Below, piece after piece: positions 46,038 to 53,788 of a stretch of 64,000 nt of DNA. The position numbers were made by a program, and so were the translations under genes. This DNA comes from Lutimaribacter saemankumensis (lineage in GTDB: Bacteria > Pseudomonadota > Alphaproteobacteria > Rhodobacterales > Rhodobacteraceae), in NCBI RefSeq assembly GCF_900100005.1, contig NZ_FNEB01000001.1:496001-560000 (forward strand), in the 5' to 3' direction. Each line of letters begins with the position of its first letter. The first letter of the stretch is position 1. The notes below the pieces were generated by a model. It was not told where the DNA came from. It ran no database searches and saw only the letters and a program-made list of their open reading frames with translations.

Positions 46038-46865
46038 ATGGGTGACAACCCGTACCAGAACGATCGCGGCAACAAGGACCGCTCGATCACCAAGACCCAC
46101 GGGGTTGGCTCGACGCCGACGCGCAAGGGGGGCAAGGCCACACCGGTCGACGGCGACACGCCCTTTCTGATCGGCGAGGCGATGACCGGCGGCTATGGCA
46201 AGGGCCCCGACATCCTGCACGATTGCACCATCGCGGTGAACGCGGGCGAGATCGCGGTGATCGTCGGGCCGAACGGCGCGGGCAAATCGACCGCGATGAA
46301 GGCCGTTTTCGGGATGCTGGACGTGCGCCAGGGCCGGGTTCTGCTGGATGGTGAGGACATCACCGCGCTCAGCCCCCAGGACCGGGTGCAAAAGGGCATG
46401 GGCTTCGTGCCGCAGACCAACAACATCTTCACCTCGATGACGGTCGAAGAGAACCTGGAAATGGGCGCCTTCATCCGCCGCGACGACATCCGCGACACGA
46501 TGGAACAGGTCTATGAGCTGTTTCCGATCCTGCGCGACAAGCGCCGCCAGGCGGCGGGCGAATTGTCGGGCGGGCAGCGTCAGCAGGTTGCCGTGGGCCG
46601 CGCGCTGATGACCAAGCCCAAGGTATTGATGCTGGACGAACCGACGGCAGGCGTCAGCCCCATCGTGATGGACGAATTGTTCGACCGCATCATCGAGGTC
46701 AGCCGCACCGGACTGCCGATCCTGATGGTCGAACAGAACGCCCGCCAGGCGCTGGCCATCGCGGACAAGGGATACGTTCTGGTGCAGGGCGCGAACGCCT
46801 ATACGGGCACCGGCAAAGAGCTGCTGGCCGATCCCGAAGTGCGCAAATCCTTCTTGGGGGGCTGA
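46038..46865 (+). CDS. livF: Branched-chain ABC transporter ATP-binding protein (LivF type, N-terminal extension)
   Basis: ATPase of the LivF class, 275 residues. Walker A GPNGAGKST, Q-loop GFVPQTNNIFTSMTVEENLEMG, signature LSGGQRQQVAVGRA, Walker B LMLDEPTAGVSP and H-loop MVEQNAR are intact. The first 45 residues (MGDNPYQNDRGNKDRSITKTH and a Gly/Thr/Lys-rich stretch) are hydrophilic and are not part of the usual fold. The ATG at 46038 has a GGGGGA site and no closer start exists. It ends 4 bases before livH. Confidence 0.92.
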   Translation: MGDNPYQNDRGNKDRSITKTHGVGSTPTRKGGKATPVDGDTPFLIGEAMTGGYGKGPDILHDCTIAVNAGEIAVIVGPNGAGKSTAMKAVFGMLDVRQGRVLLDGEDITALSPQDRVQKGMGFVPQTNNIFTSMTVEENLEMGAFIRRDDIRDTMEQVYELFPILRDKRRQAAGELSGGQRQQVAVGRALMTKPKVLMLDEPTAGVSPIVMDELFDRIIEVSRTGLPILMVEQNARQALAIADKGYVLVQGANAYTGTGKELLADPEVRKSFLGG

Positions 46866-46869
46866 GGTG

Positions 46870-47880
46870 ATGGATATTCTCAACGCAATCGTGGCGCTGT
46901 CCAATTTCGTGCTGATCCCCGCAATTGCCTATGGCAGCCAGCTGGCGCTGGGGGCGCTTGGGGTCACGCTGATCTACGGCATCCTGCGCTTTTCCAACTT
47001 TGCCCATGGCGACACAATGGCGTTCGGAACCATGGCGACCATCCTGTTCACATGGGCCCTGCAATCCGCCGGAGTCAGTTTCGGCCCGTTGCCGACGGCC
47101 CTTCTGGCCCTGCCATTCGGCATTGCGGCCTGTGTGCTTGCGGTGCTGGCAACCGACCGCGTGGTTTACAAGTTCTACCGCGAGGTAAAGGCAAAGCCGA
47201 TCATCCTGGTGATGGCCTCGCTTGGCGTGATGTTCATCTTCAACGGCATCGTGCGCTTCATCATCGGGCCCGATGAACAGCGATTTGCGGATGGCGAACG
47301 GTTCATTATCACCGCCCGAGAATTCCGCGAGATGACCGGCCTGCAGGAAGGTCTGGCGCTGAAATCGACGCAGGGCATCACCGTGGTCACGGCCGTGATC
47401 GTCGTGGCCCTGTTGTTCTGGTTCCTAAACCGCACGCGCACGGGCAAATCCATGCGCGCCTATTCCGACAACGAGGATCTGGCGCTGCTGTCGGGCATCA
47501 ACCCCGAACGCGTCGTGCTGGTGACCTGGCTGATCGTGGCCGCGCTGGCGACCATAGCAGGGGTTCTTTACGGCCTGGACAAGAGCTTCAAGCCATTCAC
47601 CTATTTCCAACTTCTGCTGCCGATTTTCGCCAGCGCCATCGTCGGCGGGCTGGGCAGCCCTCTGGGTGCGATCGCGGGCGGTTTCGTGATCGCCTTTTCC
47701 GAGGTCTTCGTGACTTACGCCTGGAAAAAGGTGCTGGGCTACATGCTGCCTGAATCGCTCGAACCGTCGGGCCTCGTGCAGTTGCTGAGCACGGACTACA
47801 AATTCGCCGTCAGCTTTGCGATCCTGCTGATCGTTCTGCTGTTCAAACCCACCGGTCTCTTCAAGGGGAAAGCGGTATGA
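46870..47880 (+). CDS. livH: Branched-chain ABC transporter permease (LivH type)
   Basis: Membrane subunit with about eight helices, 336 residues. The family start GSQLALGALGVTLIYGILRFSNFAHGD and the coupling region SMRAYSDNEDLALLSGINPERV are clear. A GTG at 46867 immediately precedes the ATG; I prefer the ATG because of the G-run spacing. The stop overlaps the livM start by 4 bases. Confidence 0.93.
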   Translation: MDILNAIVALSNFVLIPAIAYGSQLALGALGVTLIYGILRFSNFAHGDTMAFGTMATILFTWALQSAGVSFGPLPTALLALPFGIAACVLAVLATDRVVYKFYREVKAKPIILVMASLGVMFIFNGIVRFIIGPDEQRFADGERFIITAREFREMTGLQEGLALKSTQGITVVTAVIVVALLFWFLNRTRTGKSMRAYSDNEDLALLSGINPERVVLVTWLIVAALATIAGVLYGLDKSFKPFTYFQLLLPIFASAIVGGLGSPLGAIAGGFVIAFSEVFVTYAWKKVLGYMLPESLEPSGLVQLLSTDYKFAVSFAILLIVLLFKPTGLFKGKAV

Positions 47881-49181
47881 GCGACAAGGTCAAGACAATC
47901 GGGCTATTCGCCCTTGTGGCGGTGCTGATCATCGGGACCGGCTTTGTTCAAAGCTGGAACTCGGCGTTGCTGATCCTGAACCTGGGACTGATCAGTGCGG
48001 TCATGGCGCTGGGTGTGAACCTGCAATGGGGCTTTGCCGGGCTTTTCAACGTCGGGATCATGGGCTTTGTCGCACTTGGCGGCCTGGCCGCCGTCATCGT
48101 GGCGATGCCCCCAACCAACGAAGCCTGGGCCGCGGGCGGCATACGGGTGCTATTGGGCCTTTTGCTGGGCGCAGCCACCATCGTCGGCACGATCCTGACC
48201 TACAAGGCCATGGCGCCGGGCAAGATCAGGAACATCACGCTGATCGGTGTCCTGCTGGTGGGCTTTTTCGTCTTCCGCACGGTCTTTGACGGTGGTGTCG
48301 AAGCCATCGAGGCCGTGAACCCGTCCGTCAGCGGCTATCTTGGCGGGCTCGGCCTGCCGGTGCTGATCGCCTGGCCCATTGGCGGTCTGCTGGCAGCCGG
48401 CGCGGCATGGATCATCGGCAAGACGGCGCTGGGTCTGCGAAGCGACTACTTGGCGATTGCCACGCTGGGCATTGCCGAGATCGTGATCGCGGTCCTGAAG
48501 AACGAGGACTGGCTGAGCCGGGGCGTCAAGAACGTGATCGGCCTGCCCCGCCCCGTGCCATACGAGATCGACCTGCAGAACGATCCCGCCTTTGTCGAAC
48601 GGGCCATCAACCTTGGCGTCGATCCGGTCACGGCCTCGACGCTTTATGTAAAGCTGGCCTACTCGGCGCTTTTCGCGGTGGTTCTGATCGTTCTACTGAT
48701 CCTGGCGCAGCGCGCGCTGCACAGCCCCTGGGGCCGGATGATGCGCGCCATCCGCGACAACGAGGTTGCGGCCGAGGCGATGGGCAAGGACGTGACGGCC
48801 CGTCACCTGCAGATCTTTGTGCTCGGCTCGGCCATCTGCGGCATCGCGGGCGCGATGATGACCACGCTGGACGGGCAACTTGTGCCGACCAGCTATCAGC
48901 CGCTGCGCTTTACCTTCCTTGTATGGGTGATGGTGATCGTCGGCGGGTCGGGCAACAACCTTGGGGCCGTGTTGGGCGGGTTCCTGATCTGGTTCCTGTG
49001 GGTGCAGGTCGAACCGATCGGCCTGTGGCTGATGCAGACCCTGACAAGCGGGATGTCCGAAGGCTACTGGCTGCGCGACCACATGCTGGAAGGCGCCGCG
49101 CATATGCGGCTGTTCACCATGGGTCTGATCCTTCTGCTGGTGCTGCGGTTCAGCCCACGGGGCCTGCTGCCCGAAAAGTAG
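47877..49181 (+). CDS. livM: Branched-chain ABC transporter permease (LivM type)
   Basis: Second membrane subunit of the importer, 434 residues and about ten helices. It has QWGFAGLFNVGIMGFVALGG, LRSDYLAIATLGIAEIV and the coupling region MMRAIRDNEVAAEAMGKDVTARHLQIFVLGSAICG. A middle insertion near residues 85-170 makes it longer than many LivM. The ATGA overlap with livH ensures coupled synthesis. A terminator follows 25 bases after the stop. Confidence 0.93.
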   Translation: MSDKVKTIGLFALVAVLIIGTGFVQSWNSALLILNLGLISAVMALGVNLQWGFAGLFNVGIMGFVALGGLAAVIVAMPPTNEAWAAGGIRVLLGLLLGAATIVGTILTYKAMAPGKIRNITLIGVLLVGFFVFRTVFDGGVEAIEAVNPSVSGYLGGLGLPVLIAWPIGGLLAAGAAWIIGKTALGLRSDYLAIATLGIAEIVIAVLKNEDWLSRGVKNVIGLPRPVPYEIDLQNDPAFVERAINLGVDPVTASTLYVKLAYSALFAVVLIVLLILAQRALHSPWGRMMRAIRDNEVAAEAMGKDVTARHLQIFVLGSAICGIAGAMMTTLDGQLVPTSYQPLRFTFLVWVMVIVGGSGNNLGAVLGGFLIWFLWVQVEPIGLWLMQTLTSGMSEGYWLRDHMLEGAAHMRLFTMGLILLLVLRFSPRGLLPEK

Positions 49182-49206
49182 ACGCCCCAAGGACAGGACG
49201 AACAAA

Positions 49207-49240
49207 GGGCGGGGCCGCGAGGCGCCCGCCCTTTTCTTTT
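49207..49240 (+). terminator. Rho-independent terminator of the Liv-type operon
   Basis: Stem GGGCGGG/CCCGCCC with further G-C pairs inside, followed by TTTTCTTTT, 25 bases after livM. The HerA-like gene ends beyond it on the other strand. Confidence 0.82.
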
Positions 49241-49283
49241 CCATCCGCTGTCAGGCGGGCGTCCGTTGCGCCCGAGCTGGCGA

Positions 49284-50879
49284 TCAGCGCGACTTGAACA
49301 GCCCGCCCAGGATGCCGCGCACGATCCGGCGGCCCGTGGTGCCGCGCAATTCCTTGACCAGCGCCTTGCCGAGCGCCTCGCCCAGCGTGTCGCCCCGGCT
49401 GTTGCTGCGCGTCGAGCGGCTGGAGGACCGCCCGACCCGGTCGGCGGTATAACGGCGGCCGGCGTTGAACTCTCGCAGGGTGACGTCCTCGGCCTCTTCT
49501 TCGGCGGCTTCGGCTTCAGCCGCGGCGCGGGCGGCCTCTTCTGCGCGGCGCGCGAGGATTTCGGCGGCCGAATCCCGGTCCACCCGCGTTTCATACTTGC
49601 CTTTGAGCGTGCTGGCGTCGATGACAGCCCGGCGTTCCGGCCCGGAGAGCGGCCCGAGGCGGGATGCTGGTGGGCGGATCAGCGTGCGTTCGACCATGCC
49701 GGGCACGCCTTTTTTCTGCAGCATCGAGGTGACGGCCTCGCCTACGCCGACCTGCATGATCGCCTCTTCGGTGTCGAAGCGCGGGTTGTCGCGATAGGTT
49801 TCGGCGGCCATGCGCAATTCCTTGCGGTCCTTGGCCGTGAAGGCGCGCAGCGCATGCTGCACGCGGTTGCCCAACTGGCCGAGGATATCCTCGGGCACGT
49901 CCGCGGGGTTCTGGGTAATGAAATACACGCCCACCCCCTTGGACCGGATCAGACGCGCGACCTGTTCGACCTTGTCGACCAGCGCCTTGGGCGCGTCGTC
50001 GAACAGCAGATGCGCCTCGTCGAAGAAGAAGACCAGCTTGGGCTTGTCGGGATCGCCCACTTCGGGAAGTTCCTCGAACAGCTCGGACAGAAGCCACAGA
50101 AGGAACGTCGCATAAAGGCGCGGGCTGCCCATCAGCCGGTCGGCGGCAAGGATGTTGATCATGCCCCGCCCGTCGGCATCGGTGCGCATCAGGTCGGCCA
50201 GTTCCAACGCGGGTTCGCCAAAGAAATCCGCCCCGCCCTGGTTTTCCAGCACCAGCAACCTGCGCTGGATCGCGCCGACCGACTGGACGGAGATATTGCC
50301 ATAGCGCAGCGACAGATCCTCGCGGTTCTCGCCCACCCAGACCAGCAGCGCCTGCAGGTCTTCGAGATCGAGAAGCGGCATGCCCTGCTCGTCGGCCAGG
50401 CGGAAGGCGATGTTCAGGATACCCTCCTGCGCCTCTGACAGTTCCAGCAGACGCGACAGCAGGAGCGGCCCCATATCGGCCACCGTCGTGCGGATCGGGT
50501 GGCCCTGCTCACCGAACAGATCCCAGAACGTGACGGGAAACCGGTCATAGGTGAAATCGTCGAACCCGATCTTGGCGTTGCGCTCCATGAAGGGCGCATG
50601 CAGCTTGCCGGCCGGATCGCCCGCCACGGCAAGCCCTGAAAGATCGCCCTTCACGTCCGACAGGATCACCGGAACGCCCGCCGCGGAAAACCCTTCCGCC
50701 AGGATCTGCAGCGTGACGGTCTTGCCCGTCCCCGTCGCCCCGGCCACAAGCCCGTGACGGTTTGCATATCCCAGCGCGAGATACTGCTTTTCGCCGTAAT
50801 TCTCGCCACCGCCACCAATGAAAATACCGTTTTCCACGCGACCAGCCCCTTTCGACCACAACCGTTCGGACCCGACCAT
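49284..50879 (-). CDS. HerA-like ATPase, DUF853 (YjgR family)
   Basis: A 531-residue P-loop ATPase of the FtsK/HerA superfamily. Walker A GATGTGKT (47-54), [13 protein letters not shown], Walker [18 protein letters not shown], and the Q/arginine-finger segment [30 protein letters not shown] are visible. The C-terminus has an Ala/Glu-rich helix followed by a basic Ser/Arg linker and [13 protein letters not shown]. The function of YjgR proteins is not established; DNA or protein translocation is assumed from the fold. A GTG at 50837 with an AAGGGG site is an alternative start. No NurA nuclease gene is adjacent. Confidence 0.9.
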   Translation of the reverse strand: MVGSERLWSKGAGRVENGIFIGGGGENYGEKQYLALGYANRHGLVAGATGTGKTVTLQILAEGFSAAGVPVILSDVKGDLSGLAVAGDPAGKLHAPFMERNAKIGFDDFTYDRFPVTFWDLFGEQGHPIRTTVADMGPLLLSRLLELSEAQEGILNIAFRLADEQGMPLLDLEDLQALLVWVGENREDLSLRYGNISVQSVGAIQRRLLVLENQGGADFFGEPALELADLMRTDADGRGMINILAADRLMGSPRLYATFLLWLLSELFEELPEVGDPDKPKLVFFFDEAHLLFDDAPKALVDKVEQVARLIRSKGVGVYFITQNPADVPEDILGQLGNRVQHALRAFTAKDRKELRMAAETYRDNPRFDTEEAIMQVGVGEAVTSMLQKKGVPGMVERTLIRPPASRLGPLSGPERRAVIDASTLKGKYETRVDRDSAAEILARRAEEAARAAAEAEAAEEEAEDVTLREFNAGRRYTADRVGRSSSRSTRSNSRGDTLGEALGKALVKELRGTTGRRIVRGILGGLFKSR

Positions 50880-50884
50880 ACAAT

Positions 50885-50996
50885 CTTAACCCCACCATGC
50901 CAGAGTGAATTGCGCCCGTTGCCACATGTCCACTTTCGGCGCGGGCCGACTTCCTCCCTGTCAGACTGGCCGCATCCTTCGGGATGCGGCTTTTTT
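50885..50996 (+). ncRNA. Candidate short transcript ending in a UUCG terminator
   Basis: A plus-strand interval of about 110 bases ends in a classic terminator, but no plus-strand gene lies upstream: the neighbour is the 5' end of the HerA-like gene on the minus strand. A TACAAT box sits at 50879-50884, without a good -35. It contains CTTCCTCCCTG, an unpaired pyrimidine stretch. Start and reality are uncertain. Confidence 0.3.
50969..50996 (+). terminator. Strong terminator with UUCG tetraloop
   Basis: Stem GCCGCATCC/GGATGCGGC closed by TTCG and followed by TTTTTT. It has no annotated gene upstream in its direction. Confidence 0.85.
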
Positions 50997-51096
50997 CAGC
51001 ATCTGCGACATGTGCCGGCGGTTGTCGGCCGGCCGCTGCGCAAATTGTGATCTATTGGCTGTTGACCGGACGGGGGAAACATCCTAGCGTCCGATC

Positions 51097-51166
51097 AATG
51101 ACTAAGTCGGCCAGTCCGACGGGGAGTGAAAAACAAGGAAAAAGAGGCCTTTCGGGCCTCTTTTTT
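51097..51166 (+). ncRNA. Candidate small RNA, about 70 nt
   Basis: The TTGACC-N17-TAGCGT promoter (51062-51090) would start transcription near 51097 and the terminator ends it near 51166. The RNA would have a 5' hairpin GTCGG-CCAGT-CCGAC (51106-51120), a single-stranded purine-rich GGGGAGTG...AAGGAAA stretch, and a U-tailed terminator, the form of an Hfq-dependent small RNA. Nothing shows that it is expressed. Confidence 0.4.
51141..51166. terminator. Bidirectional terminator
   Basis: Stem AAAGAGGCC/GGCCTCTTT with a 5-base loop; TTTTTT follows on the plus strand and TTTTTCC on the minus strand. It lies 137 bases before ialB. Confidence 0.85.
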
Positions 51167-51302
51167 CATGTGGACGGTTCGCCCTGCGCCTTGGCGGAAT
51201 TTCGCACGCACACTTGGGCTTGCGGCGATTTCGCGCCTGACAAGCCCCGCGCGTCATGCTAAGCCGCGCCCAACGATTTGTGACACGAAAAACGGGGATA
51301 CC

Positions 51303-51956
51303 ATGCCCAGACTGCTTTCCACGCTTTCCATTATCGCGCTTCTTTCCACGCCGCTTGCCGCAATCGCACAGCAGACCGGCACGCAGGAAGGTGACGCCGC
51401 GCAATCCGAAGAGAACCCGCAATCCGTCGTCGGGGCCGAAGCGGCGCAGCAGGGCGGCGAACTTCAGATGGGCGAGAACATCCAGGATCCGAACGCGCCC
51501 GGCACGCCCTACCTGCGCGAGATGGTCGATGACTGGGCGATGGAATGCATCCGCGTTCCCGAAGGCCAGGAAGAGCCATGTCAATTGTTCCAGTCGCTGG
51601 CAGATGCGAATGGCAACACCGTTTCGAACGTGCGGATCTTCAAGCTTCCCGAAGGCCAGCGCGCTGTTGCCGGCGCCCTGGTTGCCGTGCCTCTGGAAAC
51701 GCTGCTGACCGCGCAGTTGACGATCCGTGTGGATGGCGGACAGGCCAAACGGTATCCCTTCGCCGTTTGCGACCCGCTGGGGTGTTACGCGCGCATCGGC
51801 TTTACTGCCGAAGACATCAGCGCGTTCAAGCGCGGCGCAAAGGCTACCGTCAGCCTGACGCCCTTTGTCACACCGGACAAACCGCTGGAGCTGGACATGT
51901 CGCTCAAGGGCTTTACCGCTGCATTCGACATGGCGACGGTCACCGCCGCCAACTGA
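51303..51956 (+). CDS. Invasion-associated locus B (IalB) family protein
   Basis: A 217-residue exported protein. The signal peptide is MPRLLSTLSIIALLSTPLAAIA; upstream in-frame starts lie in the intergenic region. After an acidic Gln/Glu-rich linker (about 23-65) comes the IalB domain (about 70-215): REMVDDWAMECIRVPEGQEEPCQLFQSL with paired cysteines, LPEGQRAVAGALVAVPLETLL, YPFAVCDPLGCYARIGFTAEDISAFKRG. In Bartonella IalB is linked to erythrocyte entry; in free-living relatives the role is unknown and probably envelope-related. A perfect terminator follows. Confidence 0.88.
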   Translation: MPRLLSTLSIIALLSTPLAAIAQQTGTQEGDAAQSEENPQSVVGAEAAQQGGELQMGENIQDPNAPGTPYLREMVDDWAMECIRVPEGQEEPCQLFQSLADANGNTVSNVRIFKLPEGQRAVAGALVAVPLETLLTAQLTIRVDGGQAKRYPFAVCDPLGCYARIGFTAEDISAFKRGAKATVSLTPFVTPDKPLELDMSLKGFTAAFDMATVTAAN

Positions 51957-51981
51957 TCCTATCGGCGATACCCGCACGACA

Positions 51982-52011
51982 GGCCCGGATGCCGCAGCAT
52001 CCGGGCCTTTT
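51982..52011 (+). terminator. Rho-independent terminator of ialB
   Basis: Perfect 11-bp stem GGCCCGGATGC/GCATCCGGGCC with a CGCA loop and TTTT, 25 bases after the ialB stop. Its end touches the stop codon of the convergent gene. Confidence 0.85.
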
Positions 52012-52790
52012 CATATCCGCCCGCGCCCAGCCGCAAGGATCAGCCGCAGCCGCGATCCTGCCTCGGACAGATCCATCGCCCCCGCAGAAACACGCGCCGG
52101 ATCTTTCGCCACAGCGCGCAGGATCGGCGCGGATTTCCATGCCGGCAACAGCGCTGCGCGGGACGCGCGCGGCAAGGCGGTCTGCGTCTTGCGCGCCTGA
52201 CCCAAGCGGTCAAGGGCGCGGCGCGCAAGCCCGGCCACCGCCTCGGGGCGGCCATCCACCAGCGGCACCCGGCCCGCCGCCTCGAGCGCGGGGATCGCGC
52301 GGAACCAGGCGACAAGACCATGCGCAAAACCGATATCGCGAACGGTCTGTTCGGCTGCGTCCGGTGCGCCAAGGGCGCGCGCCGCGACCCACATCAGCCC
52401 GCCCGCGGTATCGTCCAGGAACGTGTCGAACGCGGCGGCATCCTCGAACGGATCGCGGTAGATATCCCAGCGCCGCGCAAGAACCAGCCGGTCCAGAACG
52501 GCGCAGGCAGGATCGTCCAGGATCGCCGACAGAGGGCTGACGACCTCGTGCCGGCGGGGCGTGTCGCCGCGCGCGATCTCGTCCAGCGCATCGCGCCACC
52601 ATTGCAGGCGCATTTCGGCGATCATCGGCTCTTGCGTAACCCAGGGCGCGCGGCTTACCTCGACATTGAAGGCATATAACGGGAACAGCACGTCGCGCGC
52701 GGCCGGCGGGGCCGCCATGGCGGCCATGAACCGTTCCATATCGCCCCGTTCGACAAGGCCCGCACAAGCGTTGAGGTCGTCAGAGATCAC
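52011..52790 (-). CDS. Squalene/phytoene synthase family protein (non-canonical)
   Basis: A 259-residue all-helical protein of the isoprenoid-synthase fold. It has RDVLFPLYAFNVEVSRAPWVTQEPMIAEMRLQWWRDALDEI, as in the NDUFAF6-like branch, and FLDDTAGGLMWVAARALG. It lacks the usual pair of DxxxD metal motifs, so true phytoene synthesis is doubtful. The start is a GTG at 52790 (TTG at 52793 also possible), lying inside the end of the upstream hydrolase gene, so expression depends on it. Mitochondrial NDUFAF6 helps complex I assembly; a similar role is only a guess here. Confidence 0.78.
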   Translation of the reverse strand: MISDDLNACAGLVERGDMERFMAAMAAPPAARDVLFPLYAFNVEVSRAPWVTQEPMIAEMRLQWWRDALDEIARGDTPRRHEVVSPLSAILDDPACAVLDRLVLARRWDIYRDPFEDAAAFDTFLDDTAGGLMWVAARALGAPDAAEQTVRDIGFAHGLVAWFRAIPALEAAGRVPLVDGRPEAVAGLARRALDRLGQARKTQTALPRASRAALLPAWKSAPILRAVAKDPARVSAGAMDLSEAGSRLRLILAAGRGRI

Positions 52791-53766
52791 CAAGAAAGTC
52801 CCGTATCAGCGTTTCGGTGCGCGGATCGTCCACCACGTCCAGATGCCCCGCACCCGGCAGCACATGGTAGCGCCCCTTCGCGGTCGCGCCAGACATCAGC
52901 GGCTCGTACCCTTCGGCGACAAAGCTTTCGTCCGCTTGGCCGGCGATCAGCAGGAATGGCGGCAAGGACGCGACGTCGGCAAGATAATCGCGCCGGGGCG
53001 CGTAGGATTGGTTGAGCCGCCAGCTATAGGCTGTGGTCGCGGTGTGCCCAAGCGGGCCGTCCAGAACCGTGCGCGGCATCGCGAACTGGATCACCGTCAG
53101 GTGATCCAGCGCATGAATCCCCACTGCGTTCAGCATCGAAAGGCCGATGACGCGGCGCGTCAGCGGATGCGCCCAGCCACCGGAATTGGGCCGTGTCACG
53201 GGCGCGTCGTATTGCAGAAACGGCGCCAGCAGGATCGCGGCGTCGATCTTCGCGCCATGCGGTCCGCCGGCAAACCGCACCACCAGCCCGCCACCCGAGG
53301 AATGCCCCAACAGCACCACCTTGCGGCCGGCGGCATCGCCGATGATGTGCGCAAGATCATCCTCTAACTGGCCGATATACCCCACGTCGCCGCGGCGTTC
53401 CGGGTCCGCGCCATGGCCGCGCAGCGTGACGGCGCGCAACTCGGCAACGTCGCTCAGCGACCAGGCCAGCCGGTCGAACTGCGCACCGTGCCACCCGGAC
53501 CCATGCACGAGGATGACCAGCGGCTTGGTGGCATCGCCCTCGCCCGCATAGGTGATGGGATGCGCGTAGCAGTCGGGGGTGGTGACAGTGCCCCGGCGCA
53601 GCCCGGCCTCGCCCGATGACGCCGTGCGGCCGGCGATCAGCTTGCCAAAATCGAGGGACTTGCCCTGCGGCAGGGCACCCGGGCGCTGTGACACGATCAG
53701 TCCCAGGGCAATCGCAAGATAGACCGCACAGGATACCGCGACAAAGATCAGCACCTTACCCAGCAT
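52780..53766 (-). CDS. Alpha/beta hydrolase, membrane-anchored
   Basis: A 328-residue serine hydrolase. One N-terminal hydrophobic helix (MLGKVLIFVAVSCAVYLAIALGLIV) anchors it. The hydrolase fold shows LVILVHGSGWHG (oxyanion), the nucleophile in LLGHSSGGG, the acid in IAGQADESF and the base in LPGAGHLDVV. The closest class is monoglyceride lipase/lysophospholipase-like. The start at 53766 precedes the helix; the frame extends upstream into the cimA end. It overlaps the phytoene-synthase-like gene by 11 bases. Confidence 0.87.
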   Translation of the reverse strand: MLGKVLIFVAVSCAVYLAIALGLIVSQRPGALPQGKSLDFGKLIAGRTASSGEAGLRRGTVTTPDCYAHPITYAGEGDATKPLVILVHGSGWHGAQFDRLAWSLSDVAELRAVTLRGHGADPERRGDVGYIGQLEDDLAHIIGDAAGRKVVLLGHSSGGGLVVRFAGGPHGAKIDAAILLAPFLQYDAPVTRPNSGGWAHPLTRRVIGLSMLNAVGIHALDHLTVIQFAMPRTVLDGPLGHTATTAYSWRLNQSYAPRRDYLADVASLPPFLLIAGQADESFVAEGYEPLMSGATAKGRYHVLPGAGHLDVVDDPRTETLIRDFLGDL

Positions 53767-53788
53767 CGCGATCCCCTGCCCGCATGGC

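Larger units (their letters stand above)
50880..51302. other. 423-base gene-free region with two terminators
   Basis: Between the HerA-like gene (minus) and ialB (plus). It holds two complete terminator hairpins in the plus direction (50969-50996 and 51141-51166), a promoter-like TTGACC-N17-TAGCGT (51062-51090), and no ORF I can support. The layout suggests one or two short transcripts; see the candidate ncRNA entries. Confidence 0.5.
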
